Assembly (NCBI GenBank): GCA_947448675.1 | Contig: CANFOR010000114.1 | Location: forward strand, 1 to 8,896 | From: Betaproteobacteria bacterium | GTDB lineage: Bacteria > Pseudomonadota > Gammaproteobacteria > Burkholderiales > Burkholderiaceae_C | Length of the DNA: 8,896 nt | Direction of reading: 5' to 3' | Part shown: positions 1 through 5,823 of the stretch, in pieces | How the letters are laid out: each line of letters starts with the position of its first letter | How positions within the stretch are numbered: position 1 is the first letter of the stretch | The notes under the pieces: model-generated | What the model was told of the DNA's origin: nothing | Databases searched by the model: none | Seen by the model: only the letters and a program-made list of their open reading frames with translations | Program-made: the position numbers and the translations under genes

Positions 1-77
1 ATATAAATGCCCTTGCGGCGCTTGCGCACCACTACCACTGTGTCGCCATCGTTGAAGTTGCTGTTGCCGTCGTGCAT
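1..77 (-). CDS. pssA: Probable CDP-diacylglycerol--serine O-phosphatidyltransferase, N-terminal fragment
   Basis: Only the first 25 codons lie in the window, and the gene runs off the left edge. The ATG is at 77-75. The peptide begins MHDGNSNFNDGD, continues with four valines, and then has a basic RKRRKGIY motif at residues 18-25. In Burkholderiales PssA proteins a basic stretch ending in (K/R)GIY stands immediately before the first membrane helix (usually continuing ILPN.FT), and pssA commonly follows ilvC in this group. Both points support the call, but the catalytic CDP-alcohol phosphotransferase motif lies outside the window. PssA would make phosphatidylserine from CDP-diacylglycerol and serine at the inner membrane. 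No clear Shine-Dalgarno sequence precedes the ATG, where a CT-rich stretch is found instead. No in-frame stop interrupts the roughly 40 nt upstream, so the exact start is uncertain. Confidence 0.5.
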   Translation of the reverse strand, partial: MHDGNSNFNDGDTVVVVRKRRKGIY

Positions 78-122
78 AGAGAGAGTGTAATGCCGAAGCG
101 ATGCAAATCGAAGGCTACAGAC

Positions 123-208
123 TATTCCAGGGCAGCGCGGAACCGGCTCCGCCGGGCCGCAGCTGACGCCCCCTTGAGGGGGAAGCGCCATCGGCGCTTC
201 GGGGGTGG
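123..208. repeat. Palindromic intergenic repeat, copy A (after ilvC)
   Basis: An 86-bp element begins TATTCCAG and ends GGGGGTGG, starting 4 nt past the ilvC stop in the direction of transcription. It contains CCGGC-TCC-GCCGG, then CCCCC-TTGA-GGGGG, then a perfect 8-bp stem GAAGCGCC-ATC-GGCGCTTC. Copy B at 1278-1364 has the same ends, nearly the same length and the same order of stems. It could act as a 3' mRNA structure or transcription attenuator for ilvC, but no U-tract follows in the minus-strand direction, so a classical intrinsic terminator is not supported. Similar CCCCTTGAGGGG elements are, from memory, common between genes in Comamonadaceae. Confidence 0.65.
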
Positions 209-211
209 GCT

Positions 212-1228
212 TTAATTCCGCGTTTGATCAACCAACTTGTTTTTGGCAATCCAAGGCATCATGGCGCGCAGTTGCGAGCCGACCTTCTCGATGGAATGCT
301 CAGCCGTCAGGCGGCGGCGCGCCGTCATACCGGGGTAGTTAGTGCGGCCTTCCAAGATGAACATCTTGGCGTATTCGCCGGTTTGAATGCGTTTGAGCGC
401 ATTGCGCATGGCTTCGCGAGATTGCGCGTTGATGACCTCGGGGCCTGTCACGTACTCGCCGTATTCCGCGTTGTTGGAAATCGAGTAGTTCATGTTGGAG
501 ATGCCACCTTCGTAGATCAAATCGACGATGAGTTTGAGCTCGTGCAAGCACTCGAAATAAGCCATCTCGGGGGCATAGCCCGCTTCAACCAAGGTCTCGT
601 AACCCATCTTGATGAGTTCCACCGCGCCGCCGCAGAGCACGGCCTGCTCGCCGAACAAATCGGTCTCGGTTTCTTCTTTGAAATTGGTTTCAATGATGCC
701 AGCCTTGCCGCCGCCATTGGCCATGGCATAGCTCAAGGCCAGGTCGCGCGCTTTGCCGGTTTTGTCTTGGTGCACCGCGACCAAATGGGGTACGCCGCCG
801 CCTTGGGTGTAGGTGTTGCGCACGGTGTGGCCAGGGGCCTTGGGCGCGACCATCCAGACGTCCAAATCGGCGCGGGGCACGACTTGGTTGTAGTGCACGT
901 TAAAACCGTGCGCGAAGGCCAGCGAGCCGCCTTGCTTGATGTTGGGCTCGACATTGTTTTTGTACACGCCAGCGATATCTTCATCGGGCAATAAAATCAT
1001 GACCACGTCGGCGGTTTTGACGGCGTCGTTGACTTCCATCACGTTCAGGCCGGCCTTGCCAACCTTGTCCCACGACGCGCCGCCCTTGCGCAGACCGACC
1101 ACGACTTTGACGCCGCTGTCGTTCAAGTTTTGCGCATGCGCATGGCCCTGCGAGCCATAACCAATGATGGCAACCGTTTTGCCCTTGATCAGGCTCAAGT
1201 CGCAGTCTTTGTCGTAATAAACTTTCAT
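212..1228 (-). CDS. ilvC: Ketol-acid reductoisomerase (NADP+), class I
   Basis: This 338-residue protein catalyses the second common step of valine, leucine and isoleucine synthesis. It isomerises and reduces acetolactate or acetohydroxybutyrate with NADPH and Mg2+. The N-terminal Rossmann fold shows GYGSQGHAHAQ at residues 24-34. The loop after the second strand, LRKGGASW (46-53), carries the Arg/Ser residues expected to bind the NADPH phosphate. The C-terminal helical domain has TDLFGEQ (189-195, metal ligands D190 and E194) and ECLHELK (226-232, E226 and E230). The length of 338 residues is normal for the short class I enzyme. The start is set at the ATG at 1228-1226, giving MKVYYDKDCD as in the family, with GGAGA 7 nt upstream. 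An upstream in-frame ATG at 1264 would add 12 unconserved residues and is rejected. The gene is third in an ilvB-ilvN-ilvC row, with 153 nt separating it from ilvN, including repeat copy B. Confidence 0.98.
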   Translation of the reverse strand: MKVYYDKDCDLSLIKGKTVAIIGYGSQGHAHAQNLNDSGVKVVVGLRKGGASWDKVGKAGLNVMEVNDAVKTADVVMILLPDEDIAGVYKNNVEPNIKQGGSLAFAHGFNVHYNQVVPRADLDVWMVAPKAPGHTVRNTYTQGGGVPHLVAVHQDKTGKARDLALSYAMANGGGKAGIIETNFKEETETDLFGEQAVLCGGAVELIKMGYETLVEAGYAPEMAYFECLHELKLIVDLIYEGGISNMNYSISNNAEYGEYVTGPEVINAQSREAMRNALKRIQTGEYAKMFILEGRTNYPGMTARRRLTAEHSIEKVGSQLRAMMPWIAKNKLVDQTRN

Positions 1229-1277
1229 GTGTCGTTCTCCAGTTAAAAAAATATACACGCTCAAAAAAACAAATTTC

Positions 1278-1364
1278 TATTCCAGGATGCCGTGGGACTG
1301 GCTAGGCCAGACCGCTGGCACCGGCCCCTTGAGGGGAAAGCGCCGCCAGACGCTTCGGGGGTGG
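1278..1364. repeat. Palindromic intergenic repeat, copy B (between ilvN and ilvC)
   Basis: An 87-bp element with the same TATTCCAG start and GGGGGTGG end as copy A lies 17 nt after the ilvN stop. Its first stem is CTGGC-TAG-GCCAG. Compared with CCGGC-TCC-GCCGG in copy A, both arms changed together (C to T on one side, G to A on the other), so pairing is kept. CCCC-TTGA-GGGG follows, then a weaker AAGCG/CGCTT stem. On the ilvC side (1229-1277) the DNA is AT-rich, with T-runs on the minus strand at 1263-1269 and 1244-1251. They lie too far from the stems for a standard terminator. The AT-rich stretch might hold a weak ilvC promoter, but no convincing -35/-10 pair is visible. Confidence 0.65.
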
Positions 1365-1381
1365 AACTCACCAGTGGGTCA

Positions 1382-1873
1382 TTACACCCGCAAAATTCGC
1401 TCACCCCGCCCAATGCCACTGGGCCCGGTACGCACGGTTTCCAGAATGGCGGTTTTGTCAATCGCTTCTAAAAACGCGTCGTTCTTGGCGTGGTCGCCGG
1501 TCAGTTCAATGGTGTAGCTCTTGTCGGTCACGTCGATCACGCGGCCGCGAAAGATGTCGGCCATGCGTTTCATTTCTTCGCGCTCTTTACCCACGGCGCG
1601 CACTTTGACCATCATCAGCTCGCGCTCGGTGTAGGCACCTTCGGTGAGGTCGACCACTTTGACGACTTCGATCAGGCGGTTCAGGTGCTTGGTGATTTGC
1701 TCAATCACCTCGTCTGAGCCAGCGGTTTGGATGGTCATGCGCGACAGCGACGGGTCTTCGGTGGGCGCCACAGTGAGCGACTCAATGTTGTAGCCCCGGG
1801 CTGAGAACAGGCCCACTACGCGGGAGAGTGCGCCCGGTTCGTTCTCTAGCAATACTGCAATGATGTGTTTCAT
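1382..1873 (-). CDS. ilvN: Acetolactate synthase small (regulatory) subunit
   Basis: This 163-residue protein is the regulatory partner of the IlvB catalytic subunit. It raises activity and confers feedback inhibition by valine. An ACT domain occupies residues 4-75, with ENEPGALSRV (10-19) and GYNIESLTV (27-35). The residues that shape the valine site in Escherichia coli IlvH (N11, G14, N29) are all present, so valine sensitivity is likely. The C-terminal small-subunit domain spans about 82-158 and includes IFRGRVIDVT (107-116). Length and sequence are close to E. coli IlvH, so the isozyme III name ilvH would be equally fair. The ATG at 1873-1871 has AGGAG 9 nt upstream, and a second AGGAGG lies 25 nt upstream. 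The gap to ilvB is 144 nt and holds a terminator-like hairpin, so this subunit is not translationally coupled to ilvB. Confidence 0.98.
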   Translation of the reverse strand: MKHIIAVLLENEPGALSRVVGLFSARGYNIESLTVAPTEDPSLSRMTIQTAGSDEVIEQITKHLNRLIEVVKVVDLTEGAYTERELMMVKVRAVGKEREEMKRMADIFRGRVIDVTDKSYTIELTGDHAKNDAFLEAIDKTAILETVRTGPSGIGRGERILRV

Positions 1874-1882
1874 GGTCTGTAG

Positions 1883-1923
1883 CTCCTCTTCTTGCTACCC
1901 TCCTCGTGCGCCGGTAAGCGCAC
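1883..1923 (-). promoter_or_regulatory. ilvN leader: tandem Shine-Dalgarno sequences and small hairpin
   Basis: Reading the minus strand towards ilvN, a perfect 6-bp stem GTGCGC/GCGCAC (1923-1918 with 1911-1906, 6-nt loop) is followed by AGGAGG (1904-1899) and then AGGAG (1887-1883). The last is correctly placed for the ilvN ATG. The first purine-rich site serves no start codon that I can see, so it may be a standby ribosome site or chance. The hairpin and both sites are seen directly. A regulatory role is inference. Confidence 0.35.
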
Positions 1924-1964
1924 AACTTGGCAGGCAATAGATTCGCTCTCGTTGAATTAATAAA

Positions 1965-2020
1965 TGCTATAAAAAAAGTAGCTGCCTACGCAGTATCCAT
2001 GCGCTTTAGCAGCGATTTTA
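1965..2020. repeat. Short A/T-flanked palindromic repeat, copy 1 (abuts ilvB stop)
   Basis: On the minus strand this copy runs from the TAA of ilvB through AAAATCGCTGCT, GCGCAT, TGCGTAGGCAGCTAC and a T-run. It resembles the segment at 8631-8685 inside nadE. Both share CTGCT, then GCGCAT, then a partly matching block ending in AGCTA, in the same order and at similar spacing. By eye about two thirds of positions agree. The inverted arms, flanked by A/T runs, are the hallmark of a dispersed repeat that I associate with Comamonadaceae genomes, though I cannot confirm the family without a search. Confidence 0.55.
1971..2013 (-). terminator. Terminator-like hairpin with U-tract between ilvB and ilvN
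   Basis: In the direction of ilvB transcription, GCTGC (2013-2009) pairs with GCAGC (1985-1981). Inside it GCGCA (2004-2000) pairs with TGCGT (1992-1988), with a 7-nt loop and small internal bulges. TAC and then seven T residues (1977-1971) follow. This is the form of an intrinsic terminator, with imperfect stem pairing. Because ilvN and ilvC lie downstream with no strong promoter visible, it would more likely reduce read-through than end the transcript completely. Confidence 0.45.
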
Positions 2021-3802
2021 TAGGTCTTCGCTGCCCAAAAGCATCTCGGTGATGCCCTTACCAGCTTTAACCATGGGGTAGACGTTTTCGGTCGGGTCGG
2101 TGCGGAAATCCATGAACACAGTGCGGTCCTTGAGCTTGCGCGCCTCGCGCAGCGCGGGCTCCACGTCTTCGGGTTTTTCGATCAGCATGCCCACATGGCC
2201 ATAGGCCTCGGCCAGTTTGACGAAGTTGGGCAATGCGTCCATGTAGCTGTGGCTGTAGCGGCTCTCGTAGTCGATCTCTTGCCACTGGCGCACCATGCCC
2301 AGGTAGCGGTTGTTCAGCGCGACGATCTTGATCGGGGTGTTGTACTGCAAGCAGGTAGAGAGCTCTTGAATGCACATTTGCACCGAGCCCTCGCCGGTGA
2401 CGCAGAACACTTCGCTCTCGGGCTTGGCCAGTTTGATGCCCATGGCATAGGGAATGCCCACACCCATGGTGCCCAGGCCGCCGGAGTTGATCCAACGGTT
2501 GGGCTGGTCAAAGCGGTAGTACTGCGCGGCCCACATTTGGTGCTGGCCTACGTCGGAGGTGATGTACGCATCGGCGTCTTTGGTCATGTTCCACAGGCTC
2601 TCGACCACGGCCTGCGGCTTGATCACGGCGCTGTTGCTGCGGTCATAGGCCAGACAGTCGCGCGTGCGCCATCCGTCGATGGTGCTCCACCAAGCGCCCA
2701 GGTTGTGCGCGTCGGGTTTTTGGCCCGACTCTTTGAGCATGGCAATCAGCTCGTTCAGCACGTCTTTGACGTCGCCCACGATGGGAATGTCCACCTTGAC
2801 GCGCTTGGAAATGCTGGAAGGGTCGATGTCGATGTGGATGATCTTGCGCTCATTTTGCGCAAAGTGTTTGGGGTTGCCAATCACGCGGTCGTCAAAGCGC
2901 GCGCCCACAGCCAAGAGCACGTCGCAGTTTTGCATGGCGTTATTGGCCTCGACCGTGCCGTGCATGCCCAACATGCCCAAGAATTTGCGGTCGCTCGCGG
3001 GGTAAGCGCCCAAACCCATCAAGGTGTTGGTCACGGGGTAGCCCAGCAGGTCGACCAGGGTGCGCAGCTCGGCGCTGGCTTTGCCCAAGATCACGCCGCC
3101 ACCGGTATAGATGTAGGGGCGCTTGGCCGCCATCAGCAACTGCAAGGCCTTGCGGATTTGCCCGCCATGGCCTTTGCGCACAGGGTTGTAAGAGCGCATC
3201 TCTACCGTTTCAGGGTAGCCGTGGTAGGGAGTTTTGTTGAAAGAAATGTCTTTGGGGATGTCGACCACCACCGGGCCGGGGCGCCCGGTGCGCGCGATGT
3301 GAAAGGCCTTCTTCAAGGTTGCCGCCATGTCACGCACGTCTTTCACCAAGAAATTGTGCTTCACGATGGGGCGGGTGATGCCAATGGTGTCGCACTCTTG
3401 GAAGGCGTCTAGGCCAATCGCGGGCAGCGGCACCTGGCCGGTGATCACCACCAGGGGGATGCTATCCATGTAGGCGGTAGCAATGCCGGTGACGGCATTG
3501 GTGGCACCGGGGCCCGAAGTGACCAGGGCCACGCCGACGTCGCCGGTCGCGCGGGCATAGCCGTCAGCGGCGTGCACAGCGGCCTGCTCGTGGCGCACCA
3601 AAATATGTTGGATCGTGTCTTGTTTGTAGAGGGCGTCGTAGATGTGCAATACAGCACCGCCGGGGTAACCCCATACGTACTTGACGCTCTCAGCCTGCAA
3701 GGCTTTGATCAGAATTTCTGCACCGCGAAGCTCGGGAACAGAGGAGGATGCGCCCAAAGACGCTGCTGCTGCGGAAGCGATTTCCGCTTTGGATATTTCC
3801 AT
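2018..3802 (-). CDS. ilvB: Acetolactate synthase large (catalytic) subunit
   Basis: This 594-residue enzyme is thiamine-diphosphate- and FAD-dependent. It joins two pyruvates to acetolactate, or pyruvate with 2-oxobutyrate to acetohydroxybutyrate, committing carbon to branched-chain amino acids. The N-terminal TPP domain (about 25-190) has GYPGGAVL (45-52), the catalytic glutamate in RHEQAA (E72) and TSGPGATNAVTG (95-106). The central FAD-binding domain (about 210-345) includes GARFDDRV (300-307) and HIDIDPSS (323-330). The C-terminal TPP domain (about 390-560) has the cofactor motif from GEGS (470-473) to NN (497-498). GEGS in place of the textbook GDG is, from memory, usual in Burkholderiales. 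An Ala/Ser-rich N-terminal tail of about 25 residues makes it slightly longer than E. coli forms. The ATG at 3802-3800 has AAAGG 6 nt upstream. The roughly 145-nt leader encodes no peptide rich in Ile, Leu or Val codons, so classical attenuation is not supported. Confidence 0.98.
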   Translation of the reverse strand: MEISKAEIASAAAASLGASSSVPELRGAEILIKALQAESVKYVWGYPGGAVLHIYDALYKQDTIQHILVRHEQAAVHAADGYARATGDVGVALVTSGPGATNAVTGIATAYMDSIPLVVITGQVPLPAIGLDAFQECDTIGITRPIVKHNFLVKDVRDMAATLKKAFHIARTGRPGPVVVDIPKDISFNKTPYHGYPETVEMRSYNPVRKGHGGQIRKALQLLMAAKRPYIYTGGGVILGKASAELRTLVDLLGYPVTNTLMGLGAYPASDRKFLGMLGMHGTVEANNAMQNCDVLLAVGARFDDRVIGNPKHFAQNERKIIHIDIDPSSISKRVKVDIPIVGDVKDVLNELIAMLKESGQKPDAHNLGAWWSTIDGWRTRDCLAYDRSNSAVIKPQAVVESLWNMTKDADAYITSDVGQHQMWAAQYYRFDQPNRWINSGGLGTMGVGIPYAMGIKLAKPESEVFCVTGEGSVQMCIQELSTCLQYNTPIKIVALNNRYLGMVRQWQEIDYESRYSHSYMDALPNFVKLAEAYGHVGMLIEKPEDVEPALREARKLKDRTVFMDFRTDPTENVYPMVKAGKGITEMLLGSEDL

Positions 3803-3954
3803 GATGAACCTTTGTGAATTTCTCTAACGAAAAACCTTGGGTGCTTCTTTGCGGGACCCTTGTGGAGTTGCATCGAAACTTGAGGCCCATAACCATAAGC
3901 GGGCTGCTTGCACCGCCGAGTCAGAACCCGTTTGCCTTTTGACTTGCAAAGTGC

Positions 3955-3963
3955 ATTATCGCA
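3955..3963 (-). promoter_or_regulatory. Probable extended -10 element for ilvB
   Basis: The minus strand reads TGC-GATAAT, an extended -10 (TGn plus a near-consensus hexamer at 3960-3955). No good -35 is found at 16-18 nt spacing (TGCAAA or GTGCAA are the nearest), which fits an extended -10 promoter. Transcription would start near 3948 and give a leader of about 145 nt. It mirrors the element driving the opposite gene. Confidence 0.45.
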
Positions 3964-3992
3964 CTGCAGCACGCTTTTTTGCACAAACTTGC

Positions 3993-4006
3993 CGCATTGC
4001 AATGCG
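3993..4006. promoter_or_regulatory. Perfect 14-bp palindrome, possible operator
   Basis: CGCATTGCAATGCG is a perfect palindrome. It overlaps the TG and first base of the rightward extended -10 and lies about 30 bp from the leftward -10. A dimeric regulator bound here would block the sigma-factor promoter. No regulator gene is in the window, and I do not recognise the site as that of a known family. Confidence 0.35.
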
Positions 4007-4011
4007 ATAAT
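4003..4011 (+). promoter_or_regulatory. Probable extended -10 element for the sigma-factor operon
   Basis: TGC-GATAAT on the plus strand is the same 9-mer as the divergent ilvB element. A TTGCAC at 3979-3984 is too far (21 nt) and TTGCCG at 3989-3994 too near (11 nt) for a standard -35, so an extended -10 promoter is the best reading. The start of transcription would be near 4018, giving a leader of about 53 nt. Confidence 0.45.
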
Positions 4012-4019
4012 TTAAGAAA

Positions 4020-4049
4020 ATGCACCAACGAGACAACACCCCTAGCTAA
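4020..4049 (+). other. Possible 9-codon leader ORF before the sigma-factor gene
   Basis: ATG at 4020 opens MHQRDNTPS and stops at TAA 4047-4049, in the same frame as the sigma gene and 21 nt before its TTG start. If transcription begins near 4018, this ATG would be almost leaderless. A second out-of-frame ATG at 4057 opens a 15-codon ORF that runs across the sigma start and ends at 4104. Neither has a ribosome site. Both may be chance. Confidence 0.15.
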
Positions 4050-4070
4050 CGCCGTCATGGCGCCGACCTT

Positions 4071-4637
4071 TTGGCCACCGAACAAGAACTCTCTGATTTT
4101 CTGAAAAGCGTTGAAAAGCGTGCCTTCAAGCGCAGCGTGTACCACGTGCGCGACGATGAGGCGGCGTTAGACATCGTTCAAGACAGCATGATCAAGCTCG
4201 CAGAGCACTACGGCGATAAGCCGCTTGCCGAGCTGCCCATGCTGTTTCAGCGCATCTTGTCCAACACCACGCTGGACTGGTTTCGCCGCCAAAAAACCCG
4301 CCGCGCACTGTTTTCGAACATGAGCGACTTCGAATCGGCCTCAGACGACGGAGATTTCAATTTATTGGAAACTTTAGAAGAGGTCGACAGCTCAGAGAAA
4401 ACCGAGAGCGCAGAAGATTCCACCAGCCGGGCCCAGATCTTGCGTGAGATCGAACTTGAGATACAAGAATTGCCAGCACGTCAACGGGAGGCCTTCCTCA
4501 TGCGTTATTGGGAGGAAATGGACGTTGCCGAAACAGCGGCCGCCATGGGTTGTTCCGAGGGCAGTGTCAAAACACATTGCTCACGGGCAGTCCAGGCTCT
4601 CAGTAAAGCCATGAAAGCCAAAGGAATACAGCTATGA
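4071..4637 (+). CDS. ECF-like RNA polymerase sigma factor (sigma-70 family)
   Basis: This 188-residue protein has the two-domain layout of group IV sigma factors. Region 2 (about 18-78) includes AALDIVQDSMIKLAE (31-45), in the place that contacts core polymerase, and DWFRRQKTRR (69-78). An acidic, Ser-rich linker of about 45 residues (roughly 83-120) follows; it is longer than in most ECF factors. Region 4 (about 125-182) has ELPARQREAFLMRYWE (133-148) and a helix-turn-helix with MGCSEGSVKTHCSRA (159-173). TTG at 4071 is the only workable start. An in-frame TAA lies at 4047-4049, no ATG or GTG lies between, and the next in-frame ATG is well inside region 2. No Shine-Dalgarno sequence is visible; a short CGCC/GGCG hairpin (4050-4062) lies there instead, suggesting weak or controlled translation. 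The stop overlaps the next gene as ATGA, typical of a sigma/anti-sigma pair. Its target promoters are unknown. Confidence 0.93.
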   Translation: MATEQELSDFLKSVEKRAFKRSVYHVRDDEAALDIVQDSMIKLAEHYGDKPLAELPMLFQRILSNTTLDWFRRQKTRRALFSNMSDFESASDDGDFNLLETLEEVDSSEKTESAEDSTSRAQILREIELEIQELPARQREAFLMRYWEEMDVAETAAAMGCSEGSVKTHCSRAVQALSKAMKAKGIQL

Positions 4638-5077
4638 CGAACTCACTACAACATCGCAACGAAGTACTGCTAGACCGCGTTGGCCTCAAATTGGCTAACC
4701 GCCTGCACGCCGCTAGTGCCGACCTGCCATACGACATTTCGGAGCGCCTGCGCGCCAGCCGCGTGCAAGCCGTGTCGCGCCGCAAAATCTCGCGCCTGCA
4801 AGTGGCCTCTGCCATCAACGCCAATGGAGGTGGTGGCGCGGCCACTTTGAATTTTGGCGATGAGGGCTTGAACCTGTGGAACCGCGTAGCGTCCTTCCTG
4901 CCCTTGATTGCCTTGGTTTTTGGCCTGATCGCCATCAACATGCTGCAAAATGACTTCCGCGCCCAAGAACTCGCCGAAGTCGATTCGGCTCTGCTCACCG
5001 ACGAGCTGCCACCCACTGCGTACGCAGATTCGGGTTTTATTCAATACTTAAAGGCCGGCCAAGACGCGCCGCATTGA
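4634..5077 (+). CDS. DUF3619 family one-pass membrane protein, possible anti-sigma factor
   Basis: This 147-residue protein has a charged N-terminal part (1-80) rich in Arg, Leu and Ala, with LPYDISERLRASRVQAVS at 31-48. One hydrophobic helix (about 86-104, FLPLIALVFGLIAINML) and a short C-terminal part (105-147) ending DELPPTAYADSGFIQYLK follow. The family has no assigned function that I know. The start ATG overlaps the sigma-factor stop (ATGA), with AAGGA 8 nt upstream, so translation is coupled. A cytoplasmic N-terminal region, one helix and a small periplasmic tail make an anti-sigma role natural. No zinc-binding HxxxCxxC motif of the ZAS type is present, so the call rests on context. The conserved-looking aromatic C-terminal tail could be a periplasmic contact or cleavage site. 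Confidence 0.85.
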   Translation: MTNSLQHRNEVLLDRVGLKLANRLHAASADLPYDISERLRASRVQAVSRRKISRLQVASAINANGGGGAATLNFGDEGLNLWNRVASFLPLIALVFGLIAINMLQNDFRAQELAEVDSALLTDELPPTAYADSGFIQYLKAGQDAPH

Positions 5078-5125
5078 GCCCCTAGCATTGCATCGCTTCG
5101 TTTGACCTAGGCCACACCCGCTCTT

Positions 5126-5797
5126 GTGAATACCAGCACCAAACCCCACCGTCATCGCAACCTATGGCTGCTGGTGCTCGGCTGTGTGTTGGCTTCATGC
5201 TGGTCTTTGGGCATGACTGCCGGGCAGCCCATTGCTGCGCCCAAAAACTCCGGCAGCAAAGACGCTGCGCCAAGCTGGGCCAGCCTCACGCCCCGGCAGC
5301 AGCAAGCTCTGCAACCCCTCGCAGGCGCATGGCCCAGCATCAATGTGGGCCAAAAACGCAAATGGCTCGAAGTGTCTAAAAACTTCTCTGCCATGCCTGC
5401 AGCGGAACAGTCCAAACTACACAGCCACATGGCCTCTTGGGCGGCCCTGAGCACCGAGCAGCGGGCCCAAGCCCGTTTGAATTTTGCCAAAGCCAATCAG
5501 CTCAGTGGTGAAGAAAAAAAAGCCAAATGGCAGGCCTACCAAAACCTGAGCACAGAAGAGAAACAACGCCTTGTCGCCACGGCAGCGCCCAAGCCCGGCG
5601 CAGCGGCTTCTGTCAAACCTGTGGCACCCAATAAGCTGACCAAAGTGCCTATGCAAAACCCGGTTACCGCGGTGTCTGTCAAACCAGGCGAGCGCAGTAC
5701 ACCGCCGCCAAAAATTGCAGCCGCGCCACACCAGGTCGACAGCAATACCTTGCTGCCCCAGCAAGTGCCTGTTACAGGCGCACTTCCCCACCGTTAA
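5126..5797 (+). CDS. DUF3106 family exported protein
   Basis: This 223-residue protein begins with a basic stretch (1-12) and a hydrophobic segment (about 13-30), so it is exported. LASC at 22-25 fits a lipobox with Cys25 as the lipidated residue. Cleavage by ordinary signal peptidase near residue 33 is the alternative. Residues 50-150 are short repeats of about 15-20 residues with the pattern W..L(S/T)..(Q/E)(Q/R/K), for example SWASLTPRQQQAL, SWAALSTEQRAQA and AYQNLSTEEKQRL. The rest (150-223) is rich in Pro, Ala, Lys and Val and is probably unstructured. The L(S/T)xxQ/E pattern recalls periplasmic CpxP/Spy-type proteins, but that is a likeness only. The start is GTG; an in-frame stop at 5108-5110 excludes anything earlier, and no strong ribosome site is seen. 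It lies 48 nt after DUF3619 and is probably cotranscribed with the sigma factor. Confidence 0.85.
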   Translation: MNTSTKPHRHRNLWLLVLGCVLASCWSLGMTAGQPIAAPKNSGSKDAAPSWASLTPRQQQALQPLAGAWPSINVGQKRKWLEVSKNFSAMPAAEQSKLHSHMASWAALSTEQRAQARLNFAKANQLSGEEKKAKWQAYQNLSTEEKQRLVATAAPKPGAAASVKPVAPNKLTKVPMQNPVTAVSVKPGERSTPPPKIAAAPHQVDSNTLLPQQVPVTGALPHR

Positions 5798-5823
5798 ATC
5801 GTCCCTGTGAGTCGTAATTAGCT

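Noticed and set aside
168..211. The GC-rich hairpin after ilvC as an intrinsic terminator.
   Set aside because: No U-tract follows the stem on the minus strand; it is better described as part of the palindromic repeat.
2195..3412. A 405-codon open frame on the plus strand opposite ilvB.
   Set aside because: It is the antisense of a clear ilvB gene, shows His/Val/Ala-rich mirror composition typical of high-GC shadow frames, and has no recognisable domain.
3803..3948. A possible attenuation leader peptide before ilvB.
   Set aside because: The short frames on the minus strand (for example one starting MQLHKGPAKK) run into ilvB and are not rich in Ile, Leu or Val codons, and no paired terminator/antiterminator hairpins are evident.
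94..5100. A 13-bp exact inverted match, CGAAGCGATGCAA at 94-106 and its complement at 5088-5100.
   Set aside because: About one such match is expected by chance in a window of this size, and no flanking similarity extends it.
5081..5111. A CCTAG/CTAGG inverted repeat between DUF3619 and DUF3106.
   Set aside because: A 5-bp stem with a 21-nt loop and no T-run is too weak to call a terminator or operator.
5514..5521. A run of eight A residues inside the DUF3106 gene as a possible slippage or phase-variation site.
   Set aside because: It encodes Lys-Lys in frame (GAA GAA AAA AAA), and the frame stays open through a plausible repeat. There is no sign of a frameshifted product.
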